Source: Litorimonas sp947503715
GTDB taxonomy: Bacteria; Pseudomonadota; Alphaproteobacteria; Caulobacterales; Maricaulaceae
NCBI RefSeq assembly: GCF_050271975.1
Contig: NZ_CP189850.1
Coordinates: 372,001 to 436,000, forward strand
DNA length: 64,000 bases
Direction of reading: 5' to 3'
A program made the position numbers and the translations under genes. Below the pieces are notes generated by a model that did not search any database, was not told where the DNA came from, and saw nothing but the letters and a program-made list of their open reading frames with translations. Positions 42,892-51,111 of this stretch are shown piece after piece (position 1 is the first letter of the stretch; each line of letters begins with the position of its first letter).

Positions 42892-42915
42892 ATATATCCA
42901 TTATTCAGGATATAT
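42892..42915. promoter_or_regulatory. ArsR-type operator
   Basis: ATATATCC and GGATATAT (42892-42899, 42908-42915) form an 8-bp perfect inverted repeat that runs into the start codon of the ArsR-family gene, so binding would block its transcription. Confidence 0.55.
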
Positions 42916-43246
42916 GGATATGAATAACGCACTGGCGGCTTTCTCCGCCCTCTCAAACACGGGTCGGTTGCAGGCTTTCCGTCTGCTCATAAGAGCGGGG
43001 GACGCAGGGTTGATGTCCGGTGAAGTTGCGACGCGGTTGGATGCGAAGCAAAACTCGACCTCGACCCAGCTCTCCATCCTGCAATCGGCGGGGCTCATCG
43101 CGTCCACGCGGGAGGGGCGATCTGTGCGCTACCGCGCCAATCTGGACGGTATGCGGGGTTTGCTGGAATTTTTGATGGAGGATTGCTGCGGCGGAAACCC
43201 TGAAATTTGCGGTCCCGTTCTGGATGAGGTCGTTTGCTGTGACTAA
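42914..43246 (+). CDS. arsR: ArsR-family metalloid-responsive repressor
   Basis: A 110-aa winged-helix ArsR/SmtB regulator: FSALSNTGRLQAFRLLIRAG, then GLMSGEVATRLDAKQNSTST for the recognition helix. The C-terminal tail CCGGNPEICGPVLDEVVCCD offers clustered Cys typical of As(III) sensors of the alphaproteobacterial type. It overlaps the aquaporin gene, as arsR does in aqpS-containing ars operons. The second ATG at 42920 is an equal candidate for the start. Confidence 0.92.
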   Translation: MDMNNALAAFSALSNTGRLQAFRLLIRAGDAGLMSGEVATRLDAKQNSTSTQLSILQSAGLIASTREGRSVRYRANLDGMRGLLEFLMEDCCGGNPEICGPVLDEVVCCD

Positions 43247-43904
43247 ATTTTCAACATTACAAAGATGGATGTCCGAGGCCCTCGGCACGGCCTTCCTCCT
43301 CGCCACAGTTGTGGGGTCCGGCATCATGGCGGAGACACTGTCAGGTGGAAATATCGCGATTGCCCTGTTGGGGAATACGATTGCAACGGGGGCAATTCTC
43401 TACGTCCTAATTACGATTTTCGGACCCATTGGCGGCGCGCATTTCAATCCGGCTGTGACATTCGGCTTCTGGCTCGACAAAGCCATTTCGACGCGTGAAG
43501 CGCTGGGTTATGTTGCCGCGCAGACGGTCGGCGGGATCATGGGGGTCTATGCCGCCCATGCCATGTTCGATGCGCCCATTTTCCAGATCGGACCGAAGAT
43601 CAGGGCGGGTGCGTCGCAGGGGCTTTCGGAACTTATTGCGACCTTCGGATTGATGCTCTGCATTCTGTTCGCGGTGCGGTTCAAGCCCAAAGCCGTGCCC
43701 ATGACGGTCGCCCTCTATATCACAGCGGCCTATTGGTTCACCGCCTCGACGAGTTTCGCAAATCCCGCCGTGACCGTCGCGCGAAGCCTGACCGATAGTT
43801 TCGCGGGCATCCGTCCGGTTGATGCACCGTTATTTATTGTCATGCAGATGATCGGCGCGGGATTGGCCTTTGGAGTTTATCGGTTTTTTGTGGGGAGGGG
43901 ATGA
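43224..43904 (+). CDS. aqpS: Aquaglyceroporin (AqpS-like) linked to ArsR
   Basis: A 226-aa MIP channel with six hydrophobic helices and both asparagine boxes, GGAHFNPAVTFGFWLDK and SFANPAVTVARSLTD. In Sinorhizobium, AqpS next to arsR conducts arsenite out of the cell after arsenate reduction, and methylarsenicals. Here no arsC, arsH or arsM gene follows, so the pair stands alone. ATG 43224 overlaps arsR by 23 bases; GTG 43239 is an alternative start. Confidence 0.9.
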   Translation: MRSFAVTKFSTLQRWMSEALGTAFLLATVVGSGIMAETLSGGNIAIALLGNTIATGAILYVLITIFGPIGGAHFNPAVTFGFWLDKAISTREALGYVAAQTVGGIMGVYAAHAMFDAPIFQIGPKIRAGASQGLSELIATFGLMLCILFAVRFKPKAVPMTVALYITAAYWFTASTSFANPAVTVARSLTDSFAGIRPVDAPLFIVMQMIGAGLAFGVYRFFVGRG

Positions 43905-44062
43905 GGAAATTGAGCACATCTTTCCTTCCTCTCATCCGGCATTGATTCTGGGGTCGATGTGTCGCCAGTTCGGCGGGAGACGCTATCTTCGATCAATCCA
44001 AGCTTAAGCCAAGATTAATCCTTGGTTTTGAAAAAATAATTCCATCCAAAGCCACTTTCATT

Positions 44063-44176
44063 GTCACCCCGCACCAGCCCAAAGGGCGCAGATGCGGGGC
44101 CTAACGATTACAGAGCTTTAGCTTGGGTTTATAGGCGATAGGTCCCGCATCTCCACTTCGCTGCGTGCGGGATGAC
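44063..44176. repeat. Paired inverted REP-like elements
   Basis: Unit a (44063-44103) begins GTCACCCCGCA and ends GATGCGGGGCCTA. Unit b (44139-44176) is its inverted relative, beginning TAGGTCCCGCATC and ending TGCGGGATGAC. The two face each other across 35 bases and could fold into a large hairpin. This is the arrangement of BIME-type intergenic repeats. The rest of 43905-44232 shows no gene. Confidence 0.8.
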
Positions 44177-44232
44177 TTTGGGTTTTGTGAGGCTGAGTAC
44201 GGCCGCCAATCCCCGTTTATGAAGAGAATGAT

Positions 44233-44687
44233 CCCCACTTATAAAAGCTATGCCATATTACATTCGTTCTTTCAGACACGGGACAGGCGAGGCCTCGCTT
44301 GCTGGTACTGAAGGACGGTGGGGTTGAGCGCTTTTGTGTGAGAACGAGAGTTGTGCCGGACTTTTAGAAACGAGAGCCGACCGGCTGTTCCAAGTGGGCA
44401 GACTCCGGGGATTATCTGACCGGCCGTTTCTTCAAAAACCGCTGCCGCGTGGCCTTGTATTTGGCGTGAGCCTGATGCGAGAGCGCAAGGGCTCTGTCGC
44501 TTAAAGACCGATGGAGCCTGAGATTTGGAAGATGTAACGGTATCGCCGACCTCTAATCTTGTCTCACGCGCTTGGCCTCCCGCGTAAAACATAGATGAAA
44601 GACCTACCCTTGGTACTCCATCGCGGAGGCCCCACGCGGACAGTCCCATTTATCAGACTATTGCCGACCCCGAGATGGGCGGTCGCA
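44233..44687 (+). repeat. Dispersed diverged repeat, copy 2 (candidate noncoding RNA)
   Basis: Related to 26835-27190 (opposite strand). Shared blocks in order are CCCCACTTAT, a promoter-like CCATATTACA, TTCGTTCTTTC, GGGACAGGC, TGAAGGACGGTG, then after a longer variable middle GCGTAAAAC, TTGGTA-TCCATCGCGGA, CCACGCGGAC and GATGGGCGGTCGCA. It is about 100 bases longer than copy 1. An open frame on the minus strand (44272-44649) is not conserved in copy 1 and is not called. GGGAC near the start can pair with GTCCC near the end in both copies, hinting at a closing helix. Confidence 0.6.
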
Positions 44688-44707
44688 GCTTTCGCTTATT
44701 TCAAACT

Positions 44708-45532
44708 CTACTGAACGACCAGACGGTCTTTTAGCATAGGCAATAGAGCCGCATTCGTGACCAAGGGATCACCGTCATAGGTCGGGTCGCCGCCGGAGAG
44801 GCTTTCGACGACGCACCCTGCCTCTTGGCAAATGAGGATACCTGCCGCGACATCCCAAGGCGCGAGATCACGTTCCCAATAGCCATCGTAACGGCCGGCA
44901 GCCGTCCAGACGAGATCGAGACTGGCCGCGCCCATTCGGCGGACACCGGCGGAACTGCCCATGACTTTATGAAGTTCTTTGAGGAACCGTGCGTGGCCCG
45001 GACGGCCCAGAAACGGAATGCCTGTGGCGAAAATCGAATCTTGGAAAATATCGCGTTTGCCGGGACGCAGACGACGGTCTGCCCCGCCGCGCGTGCCGTC
45101 ATTGACGAAAGCACCTTTGCCTTTTTCCGCCATGAACATGGCATCCGTGATCGGATTATAAACCATGGCCGCCACAATCTCGCGCGGGTTGCCGTCAATC
45201 TCGCGTTCCAGCGCAATAGAGATGGCGAAGTGCGGAATGCCGTGAAGGTAATTCGTGGTGCCGTCCAGCGGATCGATGATGAAGCGATGGGTCTTGTCAG
45301 ACCCGATAATTTCGCCGCCCTCTTCGAGCAGGAAACCGTAACCCGGGCGGGCCTCGGACAACATCTCGACGAGGGTTTCCTCGCATTGCTTATCCGCGCG
45401 CGAGACAAAATCGGCAGGGCCCTTGCGGGACACCTGTAAATGCTCAACCTCGTTGAAGTCCCGCAGCAATTTGCGCGACGCTTTTCGGGCTGCGTTTTGC
45501 ATCACGGTCATTATGGCAGACATTCCGCTCAT
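44708..45532 (-). CDS. suhB: Inositol monophosphatase family protein
   Basis: A 274-aa IMPase-family phosphatase of the SuhB type. Metal-binding motifs are FLLEEGGEIIG, IDPLDGTTNYLHGIPHFAIS and RDLAPWDVAAGILICQEAG. SuhB hydrolyses inositol-1-phosphate and in enterobacteria also supports rRNA antitermination. It is the last gene of efp - small membrane protein - suhB, with an ATGA overlap. Confidence 0.95.
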   Translation of the reverse strand: MSGMSAIMTVMQNAARKASRKLLRDFNEVEHLQVSRKGPADFVSRADKQCEETLVEMLSEARPGYGFLLEEGGEIIGSDKTHRFIIDPLDGTTNYLHGIPHFAISIALEREIDGNPREIVAAMVYNPITDAMFMAEKGKGAFVNDGTRGGADRRLRPGKRDIFQDSIFATGIPFLGRPGHARFLKELHKVMGSSAGVRRMGAASLDLVWTAAGRYDGYWERDLAPWDVAAGILICQEAGCVVESLSGGDPTYDGDPLVTNAALLPMLKDRLVVQ

Positions 45533-45735
45533 GATTTTTCTTTCGATGAAGTTTTGTTCTGCAAAAGCTTATACAAAACAAAGCAAACAATAAGTAATAA
45601 GGGGGCGATGATAATAGCGACTAAGTAATTGTTAGAAGAGAAAATTTTCGTAATCAATAAAACCACAGCCGCAAAGATGAGCATTGCGGCACTAATCAAA
45701 TTTAAAGAGAAACCTCTTCCCAAGTCTATCCGCAT
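45529..45735 (-). CDS. Small two-helix membrane protein
   Basis: A 68-aa protein with two hydrophobic helices (LISAAMLIFAAVVLLIT and YLVAIIIAPLLLIVCFVLY) and a charged Lys/Ser tail. It overlaps the efp stop (TGATG) and the suhB start (ATGA), which strongly supports translation. The composition is more AT-rich than its neighbours. No family recognised. Confidence 0.8.
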   Translation of the reverse strand: MRIDLGRGFSLNLISAAMLIFAAVVLLITKIFSSNNYLVAIIIAPLLLIVCFVLYKLLQNKTSSKEKS

Positions 45736-46298
45736 CAATCGGCACGCTTCACATATGACCCGTCGGTCGTGTTGATAATTAAACGCTCGCCCACGCCAAC
45801 AAAGGGCGGCACGGTTGTGCGCGTGCCGTTCGACATGGTCGCGGGTTTGTAGGAATTCGCCGCCGTCTGACCTTTGACGACAGGCTCCGTCTCGGCGACC
45901 TCGAGAACGACCTGTTCCGGAATGGCAACCGTGATCGCCCGCTCTTCGTAAAATTCGAGATCGACCTCCATGCCGTCCGTCAGGAATTGCGCCTGCTCGC
46001 CGACAAATTCCTCGGCCAGATTGATCTGCTCATAATTCTCTGTGTTCATAAAGACGAGCATGTCGCCGTCGCGATAAAGGAACGTATGGGGCTTCTGATC
46101 GAGGCGCACACGTTCGACTGTTTCCGCCGCGCGAAAACGCTCATTCAGCTTTCGCCCGTCGAGAAGGTTTTTCAATTCGACCTGATTGAACGCACCGCCC
46201 TTTCCAGGCTTTACAGCATTACATTTTACCGCGACCCAGAGCGTATCTTGGTGCTTGATAATATTGCCGGGCTTAATCTCATTGCCGTTCATTTTCAT
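45735..46298 (-). CDS. efp: Elongation factor P
   Basis: EF-P, 187 aa, rescues ribosomes stalled at polyproline. Domain I holds the tip loop VKPGKGGAFNQVELKN, with the Lys of PGKGG that is lysylated by EpmA; domain III ends GERLIINTTDGSYVKRAD. Start MKMNGNEIKPGNII is family-typical. First gene of the coupled unit with suhB. Confidence 0.97.
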   Translation of the reverse strand: MKMNGNEIKPGNIIKHQDTLWVAVKCNAVKPGKGGAFNQVELKNLLDGRKLNERFRAAETVERVRLDQKPHTFLYRDGDMLVFMNTENYEQINLAEEFVGEQAQFLTDGMEVDLEFYEERAITVAIPEQVVLEVAETEPVVKGQTAANSYKPATMSNGTRTTVPPFVGVGERLIINTTDGSYVKRAD

Positions 46299-46366
46299 GG
46301 CGCGCGTCCTGCGGGTTATAAGTTTCCGCGCGCCATAACAGTCACGTGATGCAGGTGCAAGCGACC

Positions 46367-49300
46367 CTAGCGGCGATAAGCCGACGCCTCGCCCACAGTC
46401 TGCACGTTATTCGTGTTCTGGAATTCCAACATGATCCGGCGCGGGTCGAGCGCGATATGCGTTGGCTTTTCCACAACATCAAAGCTGAAGACTTGATCTT
46501 CCTGTGTCACCCAAACCCGTTCGAGTTGCGTCCAGGCACTCCAGAGCTTTTTCGGCTCATCCGTGTAGATCCCGATTTCGAGAGGCTCGTTCAAAACTTC
46601 ACCGTCCATATCGGCCCAGCTCTCAAACTTTTCCATCTCTTCGGTCTGGATATCCTTCTGGGTGTTGACGGGGATTGTTACGCGCCACGTGCCGTCAGCA
46701 TTTTCTGAGACTGTCGGACCGTCATCGCCATAACCGAATTTCCACTGTACCATCCGGTCCCATTGGTCCGTGATGAGTTGGTCATATTCAGGACCGGCCG
46801 CTTCACGCAGAACATTGGTTAGCGTTTTCGTCGTCGGATAGGGCGGACCTTTCAGACCGTATTCCTCGATAAAGCCTTTCATCGCATCCCGCATATTTTG
46901 CGGCCCGATATGATGTTTCAAGCTCCACATCACCCAATCGGCCTTGTTATAGACGAGATATTGTTGGTCCCGCGCCACAGCCAGAGGAACTTCCGCCTGA
47001 CTGTCAAACATGGACAGCGCCATATATTGCGCAATCGTGCCGTTTTCCAACAGGAACAATGCCTTGTCGAACCCATACATGGCTTCATAGGCGTCCAACG
47101 TTATATAGGATGTCAGCCCTTCGGAGAGCACATTAAACCCACGACTATAACCCGGGACAATTTGATGGGCGAACCACTGATGTCCCATTTCGTGCATTGT
47201 GATTGCGGAGGCATTATCCAGTGTCTTTACATCATCCGGATCGCCCGCATCCATGATGAAGCCCGACTCGGAGAAGGGAATCGTCCCAGCAAAGGCCTGC
47301 GCGAATCCGATAAACGGGACCTCCATAATCCGCACATAATCATACTGATAAGGCGAGAAATGTTCGGTGTAATGACCGAGTGAGAACTGCGTGGCGCGGA
47401 TCATATCATCGACGGAATAATCGTGATGGGCCGCGTGGTAGACACGGATGGGAATAACTTTCCCGTCCGGGGCGGTCCAACTATCCTCTGTCACCGCGTA
47501 ATCACCGGAGAGCATGGAGAAGAAATTACTGATGGGTTGTGTTGTCTTATAGGTCCGGCACGTCCGACCCTCCACCGTCTCTTCCGCAATCAGGTTGCCG
47601 GGCGCAATTGGCGTTTGCGGGGCTTCGGTACAGATCCGACCCTCAAAATCAATCATGTCGGCAGGACCCGTCAAAGCCCCGAATATATTCAAATCCATGC
47701 CCTCGGCAGTGGGCTCGGGTAGCTTTGGAAGCTCTTCCAGACCGAGCTTACGACGTCGTTTCTTGCTCTGAATGGCGAGGTCGGGCGGTCCGAAAACAGG
47801 GATCACGCGCGGGCTGCCCCCGAAGGTCGCGTAATTATTCATGAAGGTTCCGTTTTTCGAGACCGAACTACGATCCGCCAAACGCGGCCCGTGAAGAAAG
47901 ACTTCGAAATCCAGCGTGGCAGTCGCGCCGTCGGCCAGGGGCGGATCAAACCGGAATAGCCGGACGTCAAAGTCACGAATGTCTTTAAGGCTGTCACCGT
48001 CGTCATTTTCGCCGGAGGTCACTTCCGTCGCACCGGTAACTGCCAGGACGCGCATATCCTCCTCATGACCGGTGGAGGGCTGCACATAGAGTTCCGTGAT
48101 CGGTTCACCGCTGGCGTTTTGCAGCTCCATCGTGCCGGAAATGAGGGCTTCCTGAATGGACGGATAAATCTGGGCGTCAACTTTTACCGCCCGCGTATGG
48201 GGGCGCGGCAGGTCCATTTCCCGCTTGAAAAGGGCCTCACCCCTAACTTGACGGGCTTCGCGGTCATTGCGGTTATTCCAGTCAACCTTGTCATAAGCCT
48301 GAAAGATATAGATGCCCGAGCCGATAAACCCGGCCAGCGCCAAGGCCATAACACCACCCGATACAGGCGTGACACGGCGTCCAACATAGCGCAAGCGGGT
48401 GAGAAAGCTTACCTGCAATCCACGGTGCCACATCCAGACGCCCAACACGGTAAAGGCGAGAACAAACATGCCCCAGTAGAAATTGAACCAGCGGAAATAG
48501 ATCCAATTATTATAAGGCGAAATCTCTGAAACAGGCCCGGGCGACGTCCCGCCAAATCCCATGAGGGGATGGTAGAACGGTAAGCGTCCGATAAACAGCA
48601 AGGCTGCCAAAGCGCCACCCGCGGCCAACATACCGATTATTCTATTCGGAACGAACATCTGCACCATCATCGCCAACGCCGCCATGAAAAGGTAGTTCGG
48701 GAATACGTTCAGGAATGTGAAGCCCAGATAGAGACCGAAATCGACGGGCGGACTATCTGTCATGAGTTGGATTGACATGCTGACCAACATACCAAAAAAA
48801 CAAAGAGAGAAGACCACGGCAAACAGGGCTAGCCATTTACCCGCCAAAAGCGGCCAATTATTGACGCTTGTCGAATCCAGTAATTCATGAAACTTTGCGC
48901 CCCGGTCCCGAAAGGAAATCTCTCCGGCAAAGAAAGCAATAATTAAAATAATTGGAATGGCGAAAAACGTAAATCCCAATCTAGAAATAATCAGCGATGT
49001 CGGAATCAATTTCTGCGGTGAGAAGAAAACCGTAATGATGATAATCAAAGCAAAAAGTGCGACAGCCAGACTCGCAAGTATGATAAAAGGTACGGACCGC
49101 ACAGTCGTCAAATATTCAAATTTGAAACGCGTCCAAACGGCTGCAAGATCTGACATAAAGCCGGATGTCTGCGCGACACCGGAATAGGACAGACCAGTTC
49201 CCTTCATTTCGACTTTTGCCCGACGGGTCCTCCCTGTGATAAGGCCGCGTTTGAACTTTCCAAAAACAAGCGCCAATATCCCGAGCGATATGAGCGTCCA

Positions 49301-50038
49301 GACCAGACGGTTTAAACCGACATAGCCCGTCAGTGGCAGCAGCTCCGTGTTACGCTGTTGCGGATTCATGAACTCCGTATCGAAACCATAAGCCAATGAG
49401 CCAAACGGGTCGGCCACAGCCTGCACCCATTTCGGAATATCCAGCTCCGTAACAACCCCCACCATCAGTGAGAAGAAGAACAGCCCGATCGCGGAGACCA
49501 GAACCAGCATACGGTTTTGCGTCAGTCCGGCGATGAGAGTGAAAAAGGCCGTGACGAACAACGCGTTGACGACTGTGAGCAGAATAAAGGGTTGCAAATA
49601 ATAAAGCGGATTTACGGGTCCAAGCGTTTCCTTATCCAATGTTGGACTTAACTGACCGAGAAATTGCGCGACCAAAAAGACAAAAAACGCGATACAGAGG
49701 ACGCCGAAAATACCAACCATGCGCGACAATGTCATATCCCGCGTGGAGACAGGTGTGGCGTGGACAATCTCCAGCATATTGGAGGTCTTATCCCGCAAAA
49801 TACCTGTGACGGTGAAAATGCCGCCGAAGAAAATAATGGGCAGGTAGGCGCCGGATAAACCACCCGCAATCATTTGCGCGCCATTGGCTTTGAGGCGGGA
49901 ACCGGACAGACCATTGCCGACAATATCTGGAAGTAGTGCAACCAAAAGCCCGTAAACGAGCATCACCGCAATGACGACCCAGAAGCCGACCTGCTTGGCA
50001 TGATACCGTGTTTCAAAATCTATAAGTCGCTTAAGCAC
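46367..50038 (-). CDS. ABC-2 permease fused to M1 aminopeptidase
   Basis: A 1223-aa fusion. The N-terminal half has about twelve membrane helices in two ABC-2 permease-like sets, including the block GAKFHELLDSTSVNNWPLLA. The C-terminal half, facing the periplasm, is an M1 gluzincin: HEMGHQWFAHQ near residue 949 and the Glu ligand in LSEGLTSYI, 24 residues after the first His, the spacing of this fused subfamily. GTG 50038 overlaps the ATPase stop and is the likely start; longer frames run through the ATPase gene. The substrate is unknown; a peptide exporter or processor is plausible. Confidence 0.92.
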   Translation of the reverse strand: MLKRLIDFETRYHAKQVGFWVVIAVMLVYGLLVALLPDIVGNGLSGSRLKANGAQMIAGGLSGAYLPIIFFGGIFTVTGILRDKTSNMLEIVHATPVSTRDMTLSRMVGIFGVLCIAFFVFLVAQFLGQLSPTLDKETLGPVNPLYYLQPFILLTVVNALFVTAFFTLIAGLTQNRMLVLVSAIGLFFFSLMVGVVTELDIPKWVQAVADPFGSLAYGFDTEFMNPQQRNTELLPLTGYVGLNRLVWTLISLGILALVFGKFKRGLITGRTRRAKVEMKGTGLSYSGVAQTSGFMSDLAAVWTRFKFEYLTTVRSVPFIILASLAVALFALIIIITVFFSPQKLIPTSLIISRLGFTFFAIPIILIIAFFAGEISFRDRGAKFHELLDSTSVNNWPLLAGKWLALFAVVFSLCFFGMLVSMSIQLMTDSPPVDFGLYLGFTFLNVFPNYLFMAALAMMVQMFVPNRIIGMLAAGGALAALLFIGRLPFYHPLMGFGGTSPGPVSEISPYNNWIYFRWFNFYWGMFVLAFTVLGVWMWHRGLQVSFLTRLRYVGRRVTPVSGGVMALALAGFIGSGIYIFQAYDKVDWNNRNDREARQVRGEALFKREMDLPRPHTRAVKVDAQIYPSIQEALISGTMELQNASGEPITELYVQPSTGHEEDMRVLAVTGATEVTSGENDDGDSLKDIRDFDVRLFRFDPPLADGATATLDFEVFLHGPRLADRSSVSKNGTFMNNYATFGGSPRVIPVFGPPDLAIQSKKRRRKLGLEELPKLPEPTAEGMDLNIFGALTGPADMIDFEGRICTEAPQTPIAPGNLIAEETVEGRTCRTYKTTQPISNFFSMLSGDYAVTEDSWTAPDGKVIPIRVYHAAHHDYSVDDMIRATQFSLGHYTEHFSPYQYDYVRIMEVPFIGFAQAFAGTIPFSESGFIMDAGDPDDVKTLDNASAITMHEMGHQWFAHQIVPGYSRGFNVLSEGLTSYITLDAYEAMYGFDKALFLLENGTIAQYMALSMFDSQAEVPLAVARDQQYLVYNKADWVMWSLKHHIGPQNMRDAMKGFIEEYGLKGPPYPTTKTLTNVLREAAGPEYDQLITDQWDRMVQWKFGYGDDGPTVSENADGTWRVTIPVNTQKDIQTEEMEKFESWADMDGEVLNEPLEIGIYTDEPKKLWSAWTQLERVWVTQEDQVFSFDVVEKPTHIALDPRRIMLEFQNTNNVQTVGEASAYRR

Positions 50039-50924
50039 CAAACGTCTCCACTTCCTCGGCGACAAGACCGTTGAGATGGGCGTGATAGGCATCCTCAAGA
50101 ATGACATCCGCCTGTTCCCAACCTTCCCCCGGTGAATGTTTTGACAGCACCGACACGATAACACCGCCCGCCAAATGACGAGAGGAAAGGAAATTGGCAT
50201 GGGATTTAATTTCCACGGATTCTTCTTTTGCAACTTTTTTGCGCCAGACCTGTCCATCAATTTTAGCGATCAGCGCCTCGGGTGCGCCGCGAGCCACAAT
50301 CTTGCCGTTCCCCATCACGGCCATATCCGTGCAGAGATCACGCACATCCTCAATGATGTGCGTTGAGAGAATGATGATCTTCGTCTCTGCTTGTTCAGAC
50401 AGCAGATCCAAGAAACGTTGGCGCTCCGCAGGGTCAAGGCCCGCCGTCGGCTCATCCACAATCAGGACTTTCGGGGCGCCGAGCAGAGCTTGCGCCACAC
50501 CGAAACGCTGACGCATTCCGCCGGAATAGGTCGCGACATTGGCAGACGCATGGGTGAGTAAATTCACGTGCTCCAACAACGTTCGGATTTGTTTATCCCG
50601 CGCCGATTTATCCGTCACGCCTTTCAATACGGCGATATGGTCGAGCAGCGCCTTCGCGCTCATTTTTGGATAGACTCCAAAATCCTGTGGTAGGTAACCG
50701 AGGACGCTTCGCATTGCATTCGGATTGGCGACAATATCCTGCCCGTCCAACGTAATCGTCCCGCTATCGGGGTTCTGCAGCGTTGCAAGTGTCCGCATGA
50801 GGGTCGATTTCCCCGCACCGTTTGGACCAAGAAGCCCAAACAAGCCTGGCTCTAAATCCAGTGACACACCATCCAAGGCATGAACCGCACCGAAACTCTT
50901 GGAAATATTGTTAATTGAAAGCAT
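50031..50924 (-). CDS. ABC transporter ATP-binding protein
   Basis: A 297-aa ATPase partner of the M1-permease fusion. Walker A GLLGPNGAGKSTLMR, signature TYSGGMRQRFGVAQAL, Walker B VLIVDEPTAGLDP and the switch His in STHIIEDVRD are intact. ATG 50924 follows GGGGGAAG. Coupled to the fusion gene by an 8-base overlap. A 13-bp inverted repeat lies upstream. Confidence 0.95.
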   Translation of the reverse strand: MLSINNISKSFGAVHALDGVSLDLEPGLFGLLGPNGAGKSTLMRTLATLQNPDSGTITLDGQDIVANPNAMRSVLGYLPQDFGVYPKMSAKALLDHIAVLKGVTDKSARDKQIRTLLEHVNLLTHASANVATYSGGMRQRFGVAQALLGAPKVLIVDEPTAGLDPAERQRFLDLLSEQAETKIIILSTHIIEDVRDLCTDMAVMGNGKIVARGAPEALIAKIDGQVWRKKVAKEESVEIKSHANFLSSRHLAGGVIVSVLSKHSPGEGWEQADVILEDAYHAHLNGLVAEEVETFGA

Positions 50925-50994
50925 GAGCTTCCCCCGAAAACTGAACCCAAACACAGGAAACCCTGTTTATTTTATCCTCCACTAGGTCAAATTT

Positions 50995-51029
50995 TATCGA
51001 AAAACAACAATAAATATTGTTTTTCGATA
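50995..51029. promoter_or_regulatory. 13-bp perfect inverted repeat in a divergent promoter
   Basis: TATCGAAAAACAA (50995-51007) and its exact complement TTGTTTTTCGATA (51017-51029) flank 9 bases. It sits 71 bases from the ABC gene start and 83 bases from the gspE start, so it is a candidate operator for either or both. The regulator is not identifiable here. Confidence 0.6.
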
Positions 51030-51111
51030 AATAACCAGGCCCCGGAAGCAGAATACAATTCTAGGAGACTCTCGCTTCCCAGCTGCGAAAGATGAGTCTA
51101 GGTTGAAGGAT

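Noticed and set aside
44272..44649. Open frame of 125 codons on the minus strand
   Set aside because: It lies inside the dispersed repeat; the matching region of copy 1 has no corresponding frame and indels between copies are not multiples of three, so it is unlikely to be coding.
46299..50260. Long N-terminal extension of the M1-permease fusion
   Set aside because: Residues before GTG 50038 are the ATPase gene read in another frame.
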